From: Dyella choica
GTDB lineage: Bacteria > Pseudomonadota > Gammaproteobacteria > Xanthomonadales > Rhodanobacteraceae
Reading direction: 5' to 3'
Length of the DNA: 64,000 nt
Assembly (NCBI RefSeq): GCF_003977665.1
Contig: NZ_RYYV01000001.1
Location: forward strand, 496,001-560,000
This document shows, piece by piece, positions 45,310-54,633 of this stretch. The notes beneath the pieces were generated by a model that saw only the letters and a program-made list of their open reading frames with translations, searched no databases and was not told the DNA's origin. A program made the translations under genes and the position numbers. The stretch's first letter is position 1; every line of letters starts with the position of its first letter.

Positions 45310-45329
45310 GCTGGGGTGCAAACCCCGGC
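45310..45329. repeat. intergenic palindrome after mug with truncated neighbours
   Basis: GCTGGGGT-GCAA-ACCCCGGC is one unit with a G-T pair. A half unit (GGCCGGGATGACAATC) lies directly before it, and a degenerate GGATG/CATCC unit is about 45 nt after it. The mug to RND gap (45291-45534) otherwise shows no gene. Confidence 0.65.
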
Positions 45330-45534
45330 ATTGCCATGCATGCGATCCGCGCGATGCAAGGATGGCCATCCCTGCCTGCACCGCTCAGCGCAAATCCATG
45401 CGGCCCATGCATTGCCTCTGGCACATGGTTGCCGCCCCGAAAATTGTCTAGGCTGCCAAGTTCCGCCCCTCCCCCTAGAGTCAGCCCATGCGAATGGACG
45501 TCCGTTTCGCTTCGGCTGATGGAAAGCATCGGCT

Positions 45535-48500
45535 ATGTGGATCGTCAAAATCGCGCTCGAACGGCCGCTCACGTTTGTCGTTCTCGCGCTACTGCTACTG
45601 ATCCTCGGCCCCCTGGCGATCCTGCGCACGCCGGTGGACATCTTTCCAAATATCGATATTCCGGTGGTTTCGGTGGTGTGGCGGTACACGGGGCTGCCCG
45701 CCGACGACATGAACAACCGTATTGTCTCCGGCTACGAGCGGGCGCTAACTACCACGGTCAACGACATCGAACACACCGAGACGATGTCAGTCAACGGCAT
45801 CGGCCTGGTGAAGGTGTATTTCCAGCCGAACGTGAAGATCGACATGGCCGTAGCGCAGGTCACTGCGATTTCGCAGACGGTATTGGGCGGCATGCCGCAA
45901 GGCACTACGCCGCCGCTGATTCTGGTGTACAACGCCTCCACCGTGCCGGTGCTGCAGTTCGCGCTGTCCTCGAAGGAGCTGTCGGAAGCCACCATTTTCG
46001 ACGACGCCAACCAGATCGTGCGCACCTTCGTTACTTCCGTGCGCGGTGCGGCCACACCGTACCCTTACGGCGGCAGGCAGCGACAGGTGCAAGTGGATAT
46101 CAATCCGCAGGCGTTGCTAGCCCATAAGCTGTCACCCAGCGACGTGGTGGCGGCGATCGGCGCGCAAAACCTGATCCTGCCCGCAGGCACGCAGAAGATC
46201 GGCGATATCGAATACAGTGTGAAGTTGAACGGTAGCCCGCTGCAGGTCGAAGAACTCAACAACGCTCCGATCCGCACCGTCAACGGCGTCACCACCTACA
46301 TCCGCGATGTGGCCCAAGTGCACGATGGCTCGCCGCCACAAACCAACGTGGTGCGTGTGAACGGCCAGCGCGCAGTGCTGATGTCGATCCTGAAAATCGG
46401 CGATGCCTCCACGCTGGATATCGTGGACACGCTCAAAGGCATGCTGCCGGCCATCCGCGCAGCGGTTCCACTGAACTTGCAGATCAACGCGCTTTCGGAC
46501 CAATCCCTTTTTGTACGCGCCGCGATCTCGGGCGTGATCCGCGAAGGCGTGATCGCTGCGACTTTGACCGGCCTGATGATTCTGCTGTTCCTGGGTTCCT
46601 GGCGCTCGACACTGATCATTGCGATCTCGATTCCGCTGTCGATCCTTGCTTCGATCATCACGCTGTCCGCGCTGGGCCAGACCATCAACATCATGACGCT
46701 GGGCGGCCTGGCGCTGGCAGTCGGCATTCTGGTCGACGACGCCACGGTAACGATTGAAAACATCAATTCGCATCTGGAGCAAGGCAAGGGGGTCTATGAC
46801 GCGATCATGGAAGGGGCGCATCAAATCGCCGTGCCTGCTTTCGTCTCCACCTTGTCGATCTGTATCGTGTTCGTGCCGATCTTCTTCCTCGGCGGCGTAG
46901 CGAAGTATCTGTTTGCGCCACTGGCCGAAGCGGTGGTGTTCGCGATGCTGGCCTCATACGTGTTGTCGCGAACCCTGGTGCCCACGCTTTCGCTGTTCTG
47001 GCTGAAGAAGCACAACCACAACAAGCAAGCGAACGGGCCGTTGAGCGGCTTCCAACTGGCATTCGAACGACACTTCGAGCGCCTGCGCACGGGCTATCGC
47101 GGCGCGCTGGAGACTACGGAGCGCCATCGTGGCCTGTTCGCGATCCTGTTCTTCGCAACCTGCACTCTGTCGGTGGGCTCGCTGGTGCCATGGCTAGGAC
47201 GTGACTTCTTCCCCTACGTGGACGGCGGCCAGATCAAGCTGCATTTCCGCGCCCCCGTCGGCTTGCGCATAGAGGAAACGGCGCGGCTCGCAGACGGCAT
47301 CGAAAGCGTGATTCGCGACACGATTCCAAGGCAGGAGCTGGCCAGTGTCGTCGATGCGCTGGGTGTCCCTTACAGCGGCATCAACCTTTCCTATAGCAAC
47401 ACCGGCGTGGTGGGCACATCGGACGGCGATGTCTTCGTGACGCTCAATGAAGATCATCACCCTACCGCCGATTACGTACGTAGCCTGCGCCGACAGTTCG
47501 CACAAAAATATCCTGGCGTGATCTTCTCGTTCCTGCCGGCGGACATGGTCGGGCAGATCCTGAACTTCGGCGCGCCGGCGCCGATCGATGTGCAGGTATC
47601 CAGCCACGATGCCGAAGCTTCGGCCAAGGTCGCCAAGGAGCTCTACGGCGACTTGCTGACGATTCCAGGATTGGTCGACCTGCGCATCCAGCAGGCGCTC
47701 AACCTGCCGCAGATCGGTGTGACCGTGGATCGCACACGCGCCAGCCTGGTCGGCCTCACGACCCAGGATGTGGCGAGCAACCTGCTGACCGCGCTGGCTG
47801 GCTCTTCGCAGGTCAACCCCACCTACTGGGTGGATCCGAAAACCGGCAACAGCTACGGCATCACCACCCAGACACCGCAATACCGCCTCGACAGCTTGCA
47901 GGCACTGAAGAACCTGCCGATCCGCAGCATCTCAGGCAGCAGTTCGGCAAACAGCAGTTCGTCCGGCACGACAATCAGCCAGACGCTGCAGAACCTGGCC
48001 TCCTTCTCGCGCAGCGAAGGGCCGGCGGTCGTCACGCACTACAGCACGCGGCCCACCATGGACCTGTATGCCTCGGTCGACCGCACCGACCTCGGCGCCG
48101 TGGCGAGCGATGTGCAACGCGTCGTGGCTGAACACTCCAAGCATCTGCCGCGCGACGTGAACATCGACGTGCGCGGCCAAGTTGCGACCATGCAGGCTTC
48201 CTACCGAGGATTATTGGGTGGGCTGCTGTTCGCGATATTGCTGGTGTATCTGCTGATCGTGGTGAACTTCCAGAGTTGGCTGGATCCGCTGATCATCATT
48301 GCGGCTCTGCCTGCCGCTTTGGCCGGATTGGTATGGATGCTGTTCCTCACCGGTACCACGCTGTCGGTACCGGCGCTGATGGGCGCAATCATGTGCATGG
48401 GCGTAGCCACCGCCAATTCAATCCTGGTGATCAGCTTCGCACGCGAGCGGCTGGCCCACCATGGCGACCCGGTGCAGGCCGCCGTTGAAGCCGGCTTCCA

Positions 48501-48720
48501 GCGTTTCCGCCCAGTGCTGATGACGGCGCTGGCGATGATCATCGGCATGGTGCCGATGGCGCTGGGCCTGGGCGAAGGTGGCGAGCAGAACGCACCGCTG
48601 GGGCGTGCCGTGATCGGCGGCCTGGTGCTGGCGACCGCCGCTACCTTGTTCTTCGTACCGACTTTTTTCAGTCTGCTGCATCGGCGCCGCAAGGCGCGCC
48701 TCGATGCAGCCGTAGCGTGA
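45535..48720 (+). CDS. RND efflux transporter permease (HAE1-type)
   Basis: This 1061-residue inner-membrane proton antiporter has the RND layout. TM1 is near residues 10-30 and the first periplasmic porter and docking region runs to about 330. Helices 2-6 include TM4 with GGLALAVGILVDDATVTIEN, bearing the proton-relay Asp pair. A second periplasmic region and helices 8-12 follow. A Ser/Asn-rich linker (SISGSSSANSSSSGTTISQT) in the second periplasmic region looks like an insertion. The membrane fusion gene starts 9 nt later. No outer-membrane factor or regulator is adjacent. Substrates cannot be named; multidrug or solvent export is likely. Confidence 0.95.
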   Translation: MWIVKIALERPLTFVVLALLLLILGPLAILRTPVDIFPNIDIPVVSVVWRYTGLPADDMNNRIVSGYERALTTTVNDIEHTETMSVNGIGLVKVYFQPNVKIDMAVAQVTAISQTVLGGMPQGTTPPLILVYNASTVPVLQFALSSKELSEATIFDDANQIVRTFVTSVRGAATPYPYGGRQRQVQVDINPQALLAHKLSPSDVVAAIGAQNLILPAGTQKIGDIEYSVKLNGSPLQVEELNNAPIRTVNGVTTYIRDVAQVHDGSPPQTNVVRVNGQRAVLMSILKIGDASTLDIVDTLKGMLPAIRAAVPLNLQINALSDQSLFVRAAISGVIREGVIAATLTGLMILLFLGSWRSTLIIAISIPLSILASIITLSALGQTINIMTLGGLALAVGILVDDATVTIENINSHLEQGKGVYDAIMEGAHQIAVPAFVSTLSICIVFVPIFFLGGVAKYLFAPLAEAVVFAMLASYVLSRTLVPTLSLFWLKKHNHNKQANGPLSGFQLAFERHFERLRTGYRGALETTERHRGLFAILFFATCTLSVGSLVPWLGRDFFPYVDGGQIKLHFRAPVGLRIEETARLADGIESVIRDTIPRQELASVVDALGVPYSGINLSYSNTGVVGTSDGDVFVTLNEDHHPTADYVRSLRRQFAQKYPGVIFSFLPADMVGQILNFGAPAPIDVQVSSHDAEASAKVAKELYGDLLTIPGLVDLRIQQALNLPQIGVTVDRTRASLVGLTTQDVASNLLTALAGSSQVNPTYWVDPKTGNSYGITTQTPQYRLDSLQALKNLPIRSISGSSSANSSSSGTTISQTLQNLASFSRSEGPAVVTHYSTRPTMDLYASVDRTDLGAVASDVQRVVAEHSKHLPRDVNIDVRGQVATMQASYRGLLGGLLFAILLVYLLIVVNFQSWLDPLIIIAALPAALAGLVWMLFLTGTTLSVPALMGAIMCMGVATANSILVISFARERLAHHGDPVQAAVEAGFQRFRPVLMTALAMIIGMVPMALGLGEGGEQNAPLGRAVIGGLVLATAATLFFVPTFFSLLHRRRKARLDAAVA

Positions 48721-48729
48721 GAGCCGATC

Positions 48730-49911
48730 ATGTCCACTGCCCATGCTCCCCTTCCTGCCGCCAAGCCTTCGCGTGGCGCACGGCTCGTTCTCCTCGGGCT
48801 CGGTGCCCTGCTGGCCGTGCTGGCTGGATTTGGCATCACCAAGCGCGTGCATGCGCGGCGTGAGCTGACCGCCGATACCAACCGCAATGCCATCACCACG
48901 GTAGCGACGATTACTCCCAAAGCCTCGCCCGGGGACCAGGACCTGACCCTGCCCGGCACGGTCGCTTCATGGCAGGACGCACAGGTGTATGCGCGCACTA
49001 CCGGCTACGTCGCCAAGTGGTACGTCGATATCGGCGCGAAGGTGAAGAAGGGGCAGCGCCTGGCCGACCTGGACACACCGGATGTCGACAACCAACTGCT
49101 ACAGGGCAAGGCGCAGATGCGCACCGACCAGGCCAATCTGGCATTCGCCAAGGTCACCGCGGATCGTTATGCCAAGCTGGCGACGCAAGGCTTGGTGGCG
49201 CAGCAATTGGCCGACCAGTACATGGCGCAGTACCGGGCGGGTACCGCTACCGTGCAGGCGGATGAAGCTAACGTCGCCCGCCTGCAGAGCCTGCAAGACT
49301 TCAAATTTATTCATGCTCCGTACGACGGCATCGTTACACAGCGCAACCTGAATATCGGTGCGCTGGTGGATGCGGGTGCCAACGGCGGCAATCTGTTCGT
49401 GATCGCCGATACCAGCAAGCTGCGCGTGTACGTGGATGTACCGGAAACCTACGCTGCCAGCGTGCACACCGGCATGCCCGTCGATGTCAGCTTGAACACC
49501 TACGGCGCCAGGCCGATCACCGGCAGCGTGGCGCGCACAGCCGATGCGCTCGATCCCAGTACGCGCACACTGCGCACAGAAGTGGACGTCGACAATGCCA
49601 GTCAACAACTGCTGCCCGGTGTCTATGCCAACGTAAAGTTGAATGTGTCGACGGCCACGAGCCATTACATCGTTCCCGCCAACGTATTGTTGTTCCGTGC
49701 CGAAGGGCTGCGTGTTGCACTGGTTGATGGCCAGCAGCACGTGCATTTGCAGCCGATAACGCTGGGGCGAGATTTCGGCAATACGGTGGAGATTACCGAC
49801 GGACTCAACGATAAGGACCGTCTGGTGCTAAGCCCGTCGGATTCTCTGTACGAAAAGCAGCCAGTGAAGCTGGTCGAACCCAACCCGGCGCAAGAACAGC
49901 GCCTGCCATAG
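48730..49911 (+). CDS. RND efflux membrane fusion (periplasmic adaptor) protein
   Basis: This 393-residue adaptor has an N-terminal membrane anchor (LVLLGLGALLAVLAGFGITK) followed by barrel-sandwich, alpha-hairpin and beta-barrel domains. Typical segments are GYVAKWYVDIGAKVKKGQRL, FKFIHAPYDGIVTQRNLNIG and LDPSTRTLRTEVDVDN. It follows the permease by 9 nt in the same operon. The order permease-then-adaptor is the reverse of most acrAB-type operons. It should link the permease to a TolC-type channel encoded elsewhere. Confidence 0.94.
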   Translation: MSTAHAPLPAAKPSRGARLVLLGLGALLAVLAGFGITKRVHARRELTADTNRNAITTVATITPKASPGDQDLTLPGTVASWQDAQVYARTTGYVAKWYVDIGAKVKKGQRLADLDTPDVDNQLLQGKAQMRTDQANLAFAKVTADRYAKLATQGLVAQQLADQYMAQYRAGTATVQADEANVARLQSLQDFKFIHAPYDGIVTQRNLNIGALVDAGANGGNLFVIADTSKLRVYVDVPETYAASVHTGMPVDVSLNTYGARPITGSVARTADALDPSTRTLRTEVDVDNASQQLLPGVYANVKLNVSTATSHYIVPANVLLFRAEGLRVALVDGQQHVHLQPITLGRDFGNTVEITDGLNDKDRLVLSPSDSLYEKQPVKLVEPNPAQEQRLP

Positions 49912-49940
49912 ACCGGGATACCCATCGCGGCATGCGCAGA

Positions 49941-51227
49941 CTAGTCGATCGGCGTGTGCCGGTACGTCGCCACATCGCGCTCCTGTATCCCCGTTGCGCG
50001 ATTGGACCAAGCCTGCCGGATGTAGGTCACCACCGCGGCAACATCTGCATCATTTAGCCGCTGCGCATACGGTGGCATGGAGTACGGGCGAGGGTTGCCG
50101 GCGGCCAGCGCAGGAAATCCGCCCAGCAGCACTACGCGCGTTGCATTGATACCCGTAGGCTCCACCACCGACGCACTGCCATTCAGTGGCGGGTAGATCC
50201 CTGGGATACCCATACCGTCCTTGCCGTGGCAGTTCTCGCAGCGTTCGCCGTACACCGCACTACCGCGGTCGGTCAGGGATTGTGCGCTGAGGTTCGAACG
50301 CACGCGTGCAGGAGCGGCACGGGCCGGTAACGAAAGCAGATAATCGGCGATGGCTTGCAGATCATCGTCGCGCAGGTATTGCGTACTGTTCGCCACCACG
50401 TCTGCCATGGGCCCGACCGCGTCGCCTTTCGACGCCTGGCCCGTCTTCAGCACGTCGACGATGTCCTGCCGGCTCCAGCCCTGCAGGCCGCCATTGGCCT
50501 GCGTGCTCAGATCCGGCGCATACCAGTCCTGTTCGGGTATCCGTCCACCGGTCAAGGCGGTGCTGGCCTCAATACCGCCCCATGCGCCGCGAGCTGCGTG
50601 GCATTCGTTGCAGTGTCCAAGGCCTTGCACCAGATAGGCGCCGCGATTCCAGGACTCCGATTGCGAAGGATCGGGCTGATACGCGCCCGCCTTGAAATAC
50701 ATCGCCCGCCATGCCGTAAGCGTGCTGCGCAGGTTATAGGGAAAGCGCAGCCCAAGCGGTACGTTGACCTGATGAACGGCCGGCAAGGAGCGCAGGTAGG
50801 CGAAGATGGCGACAGCGTCGTCATGCGGCACCTTGGTAAACGACGTATACGAAAATGCCGGATAGAGCGGCTCGCCGTCGCGTCCGACGCCATCGTGCAA
50901 GGCGTGCCAGAAATCCCTGAACTTCCAGTTGCCGATGCCGGTTTCCGCATCGGGAGTGATGTTGGGCGCGGGGATATTGCCGAATGGCGTGGGCAGCGGG
51001 CGGCCACCCGCGTATGCCTGGCCACCGCGTGCGGTGTGGCAGGAAACACAATCGCCGGCCGTAGCCAGGTAATGGCCCTTGGCGATCCTGGCGGGATCCT
51101 TGAGCATCACGGCAATGACCGGATCTTCCAATTCGGGCTGCATCTGCCGATGTCGCTGCGACAGCCACCAGCCTCCGGCCAGCACGATCACCCATAACAC
51201 GGCAGGCATCCACAGCCACCGCCTCAT
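49941..51227 (-). CDS. triheme c-type cytochrome (AdhB-like)
   Basis: The 428-residue protein has a membrane-anchored N-terminus (WLWMPAVLWVIVLAGGWWL) and three haem-binding CxxCH motifs: CVSCH, CNECH and CENCH. Distal Met residues are visible (for example YSMPPYAQRL). This triheme layout matches cytochrome subunits of membrane alcohol, aldehyde or gluconate dehydrogenases of the AdhB type. Such proteins pass electrons from a periplasmic dehydrogenase to quinone or oxidase. No dehydrogenase gene is adjacent. The start at 51227 is set by a 4-nt overlap with the preceding cytochrome gene and an AGGAGG box. Confidence 0.92.
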   Translation of the reverse strand: MRRWLWMPAVLWVIVLAGGWWLSQRHRQMQPELEDPVIAVMLKDPARIAKGHYLATAGDCVSCHTARGGQAYAGGRPLPTPFGNIPAPNITPDAETGIGNWKFRDFWHALHDGVGRDGEPLYPAFSYTSFTKVPHDDAVAIFAYLRSLPAVHQVNVPLGLRFPYNLRSTLTAWRAMYFKAGAYQPDPSQSESWNRGAYLVQGLGHCNECHAARGAWGGIEASTALTGGRIPEQDWYAPDLSTQANGGLQGWSRQDIVDVLKTGQASKGDAVGPMADVVANSTQYLRDDDLQAIADYLLSLPARAAPARVRSNLSAQSLTDRGSAVYGERCENCHGKDGMGIPGIYPPLNGSASVVEPTGINATRVVLLGGFPALAAGNPRPYSMPPYAQRLNDADVAAVVTYIRQAWSNRATGIQERDVATYRHTPID

Positions 51228-51937
51228 GCACCGCCTCCTTGACCTTGCAATACGCCACAACGCAAGGGCGGCGTGATGGAGCCTGCGGACTGCGGATGCG
51301 CATCGGCCGGCACGTCCCGGCTCGCCAGCCAGGCCGAAACAGCTGTGATGTCAGCAGGCGCGAGGCGGTTGGCAATCTGGGCCATGCAATCCGGCGCAGC
51401 GGAAGCGCGTGTGCCGGTGCGCCACGAGCCGAGCTGCGAACTGAGGTAGTCGTAAGGCAGGCCAACCAGCCCCGGCACCGAAGGTTCCGTCCCAGTGAGC
51501 TGCTTGCCGTGGCAAGCCTGGCATGGGGGTATCTGGCGGGCGGGATCGCCCGACATGACCAGTTGCTCGCCACGCTGCAGCGTTGACGGTGTAAGCGTCG
51601 GCACCGGTTTGCGCTCGTAAGGCACCTGCTGTCCGGCGAAGTACTCGGCGATCTCGTGCATGTATTCTGGCGTGAGCAGGCGCACGGTGTATTCCATCGG
51701 CGCGTACTCGCGCAGCCCACGCTGAAAGTTCTGCATTTGCAATGCGAGGTACCCGGACGGCTTGCCCGCCAGGCGCGGGAAGAAGCCACCGCCGGAAGAA
51801 CCTTCGCCGTGCACGCCATGGCAGGAGGTGCAAGCGGCAATGCGTTGTTGCAGCGTGTCAGGCACGCCCGGTTGATCGGCGTGCGCAAGAGCGACGCAAA
51901 TCAGCAGGGTAAATGGGAGCAGTCGTCGCAAGCACAT
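51224..51937 (-). CDS. diheme c-type cytochrome
   Basis: This 237-residue precursor has a signal peptide (MCLRRLLPFTLLICVALAHA) and two CxxCH haem motifs, CTSCHGVHGEG and CQACHGKQLTG, in two cytochrome c4-like domains. The start at 51937 places the signal peptide directly at the N-terminus. An upstream in-frame ATG at 51967 lies only 7-8 nt after a TATACT box and would be nearly leaderless. It is upstream of and overlaps the triheme gene by 4 nt, so the two are made together and probably form one electron-transfer chain. Confidence 0.9.
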   Translation of the reverse strand: MCLRRLLPFTLLICVALAHADQPGVPDTLQQRIAACTSCHGVHGEGSSGGGFFPRLAGKPSGYLALQMQNFQRGLREYAPMEYTVRLLTPEYMHEIAEYFAGQQVPYERKPVPTLTPSTLQRGEQLVMSGDPARQIPPCQACHGKQLTGTEPSVPGLVGLPYDYLSSQLGSWRTGTRASAAPDCMAQIANRLAPADITAVSAWLASRDVPADAHPQSAGSITPPLRCGVLQGQGGGA

Positions 51938-52055
51938 ACGAAGAGTTGGCCGACCCCTGGTAGCCATGCCGAAAGTATAGGGGTAGCCCACACGCCAACC
52001 GCGGCACCTGCGGTTATGCTGCGGCATCACGCCACGCCCCTAGTCGGAGGTCGCC

Positions 52056-53672
52056 ATGCTTCGCCCGTCGCTGTTGTGCGCCGCCCTTGCGTTTGCCGTT
52101 TTGCCTACTACTCCTCTTTTGGCCCAGGACAGCCATGACATCGCCTGGCAAAGCGTGACCGCGCTGCAGCAACGCATGGACGCAGGCAAGCTCACCAGCA
52201 AGGCGCTGGTGCAGGAAGATATCGCACGCATCCGCAAGATCGATCAGGCCGGCCCGATGCTGCGCTCGGTACTGGAGCTGAACCCCGATGCCGGCAAGAT
52301 TGCCGCCGCCGCGGATGCGAAGCGCACGTCTTCGCATGGGCCGCTGTATGGCATTCCGGTTCTGCTGAAGGACAACATCGACACCGGTGATCACACGCTG
52401 ACCACGGCCGGCTCACTCGCGCTGATAGGCGCACCGGCAGCGCAAGACGCAGCGCTGGTGACACGGTTGCGCAAAGCCGGTGCGGTGATCCTCGGCAAAG
52501 CCAATTTGAGCGAATGGGCGGATTTCCGCTCTGCCCACGCCAGCAGCGGATGGACGGGGCGAGGCGGACAGACGCGCAATCCGTATGCGCTGGATCGCAA
52601 TCCGTGCGGCTCGAGTTCCGGTTCCGCCGTGGCGGTAGCCGCCGGCCTGGTGCCCGTGGCCGTAGGCTCGGAAACCGACGGCTCGATCATCTGCCCTGCA
52701 TCGATGAACGGCATTGTCGGCATCAAGCCGACGCTGGGCTTGGTCAGCCGCAGCGGCATCATCCCGATCAGCCACAACCAGGATACCGCCGGCCCCTTGG
52801 CGCGCAATGTCACCGATGCGGCGATCCTGCTTTCCGCCTTGGCAGGCAGCGACCCGCGCGACCCGGCCACGGCCGAAGCGGACAAGCATGCGACGGACTA
52901 CACGCGCTTCCTCGACCCGAATGGCTTGCGCGGCAAGCGCATCGGCGTGGTGCGCCAGCTTGCCGGCAACGAACCGAATGCCGATCGCGTGCTGGACGAA
53001 GCCATTGCGGCGATGAAAGCGCAAGGCGCGATCATCGTTGATCCGGTCGCGCTGCCGCATCTGGCTGATCTGGGCGATCCGGAAATGACCGTGATGCTGT
53101 ACGACTTCAAGCATGACCTCAATGCGTATCTCGCCGACCGCAAGGGATTGAAGGTGAAGACGCTTGCCGATCTGATTGCCTTCAACCAACAAGAGTCCGC
53201 GCGCGAAATGACCTGGTTTGGGCAGGACCTGTTCGAACAGGCGCAAGCCAAAGGTCCGCTTACTGACAAGGCGTATCTGAATGCGTTGACCAAGGCCAAG
53301 CAGCTCTCGGGACCGCAAGGTATCGACGCGGCACTTGAGGCCAATCATCTGGATGCCCTGCTCTCGCCTTCATGGGGGCCGGCCTATCTCACGGACCTGG
53401 CGCTCGGCGATCACATCGTCAGCGGCAATCCGACCATTGGCGGTGCCTCGCAGCCGGCTGCGGTGGCGGGTTATCCATCGATCACCGTGCCGGCGGGATG
53501 GGCACACGATCTACCGGTAGGCATCGTGTTCTTCGGTGGCAAGTGGAGCGAACCGGCGCTGATTTCGATCGCTTATGGTTTCGAGCAACACACGCATGCG
53601 TGGCAAGCGCCCAAATTCCTGGATACGGTGGATGGCAAGGCCTACGCACCCGTGCCCGCGCAGAGCCATTGA
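52056..53672 (+). CDS. exported amidase (amidase signature family)
   Basis: The 538-residue precursor has a signal peptide (MLRPSLLCAALAFAVLPTTP, LLA-Q cut) and the Ser-Ser-Lys amidase signature. The Lys is in PVLLKDNIDTGD, the glycine/serine region in NPCGSSSGSAVAVAAGL, and the nucleophile region in VGSETDGSIICPASMNGIVG. Other members hydrolyse peptide amides or aryl amides; the substrate is not predictable, but export suggests degradation of external amides or modification of a periplasmic compound. It is divergent from the cytochrome genes and followed by a hairpin, then the metallo-beta-lactamase gene. Confidence 0.93.
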   Translation: MLRPSLLCAALAFAVLPTTPLLAQDSHDIAWQSVTALQQRMDAGKLTSKALVQEDIARIRKIDQAGPMLRSVLELNPDAGKIAAAADAKRTSSHGPLYGIPVLLKDNIDTGDHTLTTAGSLALIGAPAAQDAALVTRLRKAGAVILGKANLSEWADFRSAHASSGWTGRGGQTRNPYALDRNPCGSSSGSAVAVAAGLVPVAVGSETDGSIICPASMNGIVGIKPTLGLVSRSGIIPISHNQDTAGPLARNVTDAAILLSALAGSDPRDPATAEADKHATDYTRFLDPNGLRGKRIGVVRQLAGNEPNADRVLDEAIAAMKAQGAIIVDPVALPHLADLGDPEMTVMLYDFKHDLNAYLADRKGLKVKTLADLIAFNQQESAREMTWFGQDLFEQAQAKGPLTDKAYLNALTKAKQLSGPQGIDAALEANHLDALLSPSWGPAYLTDLALGDHIVSGNPTIGGASQPAAVAGYPSITVPAGWAHDLPVGIVFFGGKWSEPALISIAYGFEQHTHAWQAPKFLDTVDGKAYAPVPAQSH

Positions 53673-53684
53673 AACGCCAGCTGG

Positions 53685-53712
53685 CTGGCCGAAGCCCTTC
53701 TGCTTCGGCCAG
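53685..53712 (+). terminator. hairpin after the amidase gene
   Basis: CTGGCCGAAGC (53685-53695) and GCTTCGGCCAG (53702-53712) form a perfect 11-bp stem with a 6-nt loop, 12 nt after the amidase stop. AACGC/GCGTT (53673-53677/53725-53729) can close it. The T content after it is low, so termination is likely but imperfect. Confidence 0.6.
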
Positions 53713-53754
53713 TTCGGGGAGCTAGCGTTACGCCACCTCCCCTGGGCCTATCCC

Positions 53755-54633
53755 ATGAACCATTGGTTAGTTTTGTGCGCGCTGGCTTTCGTCACTACCC
53801 ATGTGGATGCCGCTACGCCGTGGACAGATCCCGATATGCGTGCCACCTGGACGCAGCCACAGCAGCCTTTCCGCATCTACGGCAATACGTATTACGTCGG
53901 CTCGCATGGACTTAGCGCCATTCTGATTACCTCGCCCAAGGGCCATGTGCTGATCGATGGGACGCTGCCGGAAAACGCGGGGATGATCGAATCGAATATT
54001 CGCGCGCTGGGCTTTCGCGTGCGGGACATCAAACTGATTCTCAACTCACATACGCACGGTGACCACGCAGGCGCCATTGCTGCGCTAGTGCATGATAGCG
54101 GAGCCCAGGTAGCCGCAAGTGCAATGTCGGCAAAGGCGTTGGAGCTTGGCGGAGACGATCCCGATGATCCACAACACGGGATGGCGCCGTTCTACCCCAA
54201 AGTCTCCAAGATCCGTATCGTGGCCGACGGGGAAACCGTGCACGTAAGCTCATTGGCATTGCAAATGCACGCCATGCCTGGACACACGCCCGGAGGCAGC
54301 GGTTGGACCTGGCGCTCCTGCGAAGAAAATCGCTGTCTGTCGATCGTCTATGCCGACAGTATCTCGCTACTCAGTACGGATGATTATCGCTATACCGATC
54401 CGACTCATCCGGAACGTCTTGCTGGCTACCGCCACGCGCTCGCCGTGCTGTCCGCATTGCCTTGCGACATTCTGCTGACACCACACCCGCGCGATGGCTT
54501 TTTCGAAAAAGCGGCGGCCATGGCGCCCGGTAAACCTAATCCCCTGATCGATACGCAGGCGTGCAAAGCCTACGCTGACGAAGGGCAGCACAATCTTGAA
54601 CAACGCATGCGCAAGGAAGCCGGGACCCTGTAG
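53755..54633 (+). CDS. subclass B3 metallo-beta-lactamase
   Basis: The 292-residue precursor has a short signal peptide (MNHWLVLCALAFVTTHVDAA) and the B3 metallo-beta-lactamase core. Zinc ligands are His99, His101, Asp103 and His104 in the SHTHGDHAG segment, His177 in MPGHTPGGSGW, and His244 in LLTPHPRDGFF. Flanking B3 features (YADSISLL, LSALPCDILLTPHP) and paired Cys residues fit periplasmic enzymes that hydrolyse penicillins, cephalosporins and carbapenems. The HxHxDH spacer residues are Thr and Gly, unlike the more usual Ala and Phe/Tyr. It is chromosomal with no mobile element nearby, so probably intrinsic. Resistance is predicted, not shown. Confidence 0.9.
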   Translation: MNHWLVLCALAFVTTHVDAATPWTDPDMRATWTQPQQPFRIYGNTYYVGSHGLSAILITSPKGHVLIDGTLPENAGMIESNIRALGFRVRDIKLILNSHTHGDHAGAIAALVHDSGAQVAASAMSAKALELGGDDPDDPQHGMAPFYPKVSKIRIVADGETVHVSSLALQMHAMPGHTPGGSGWTWRSCEENRCLSIVYADSISLLSTDDYRYTDPTHPERLAGYRHALAVLSALPCDILLTPHPRDGFFEKAAAMAPGKPNPLIDTQACKAYADEGQHNLEQRMRKEAGTL

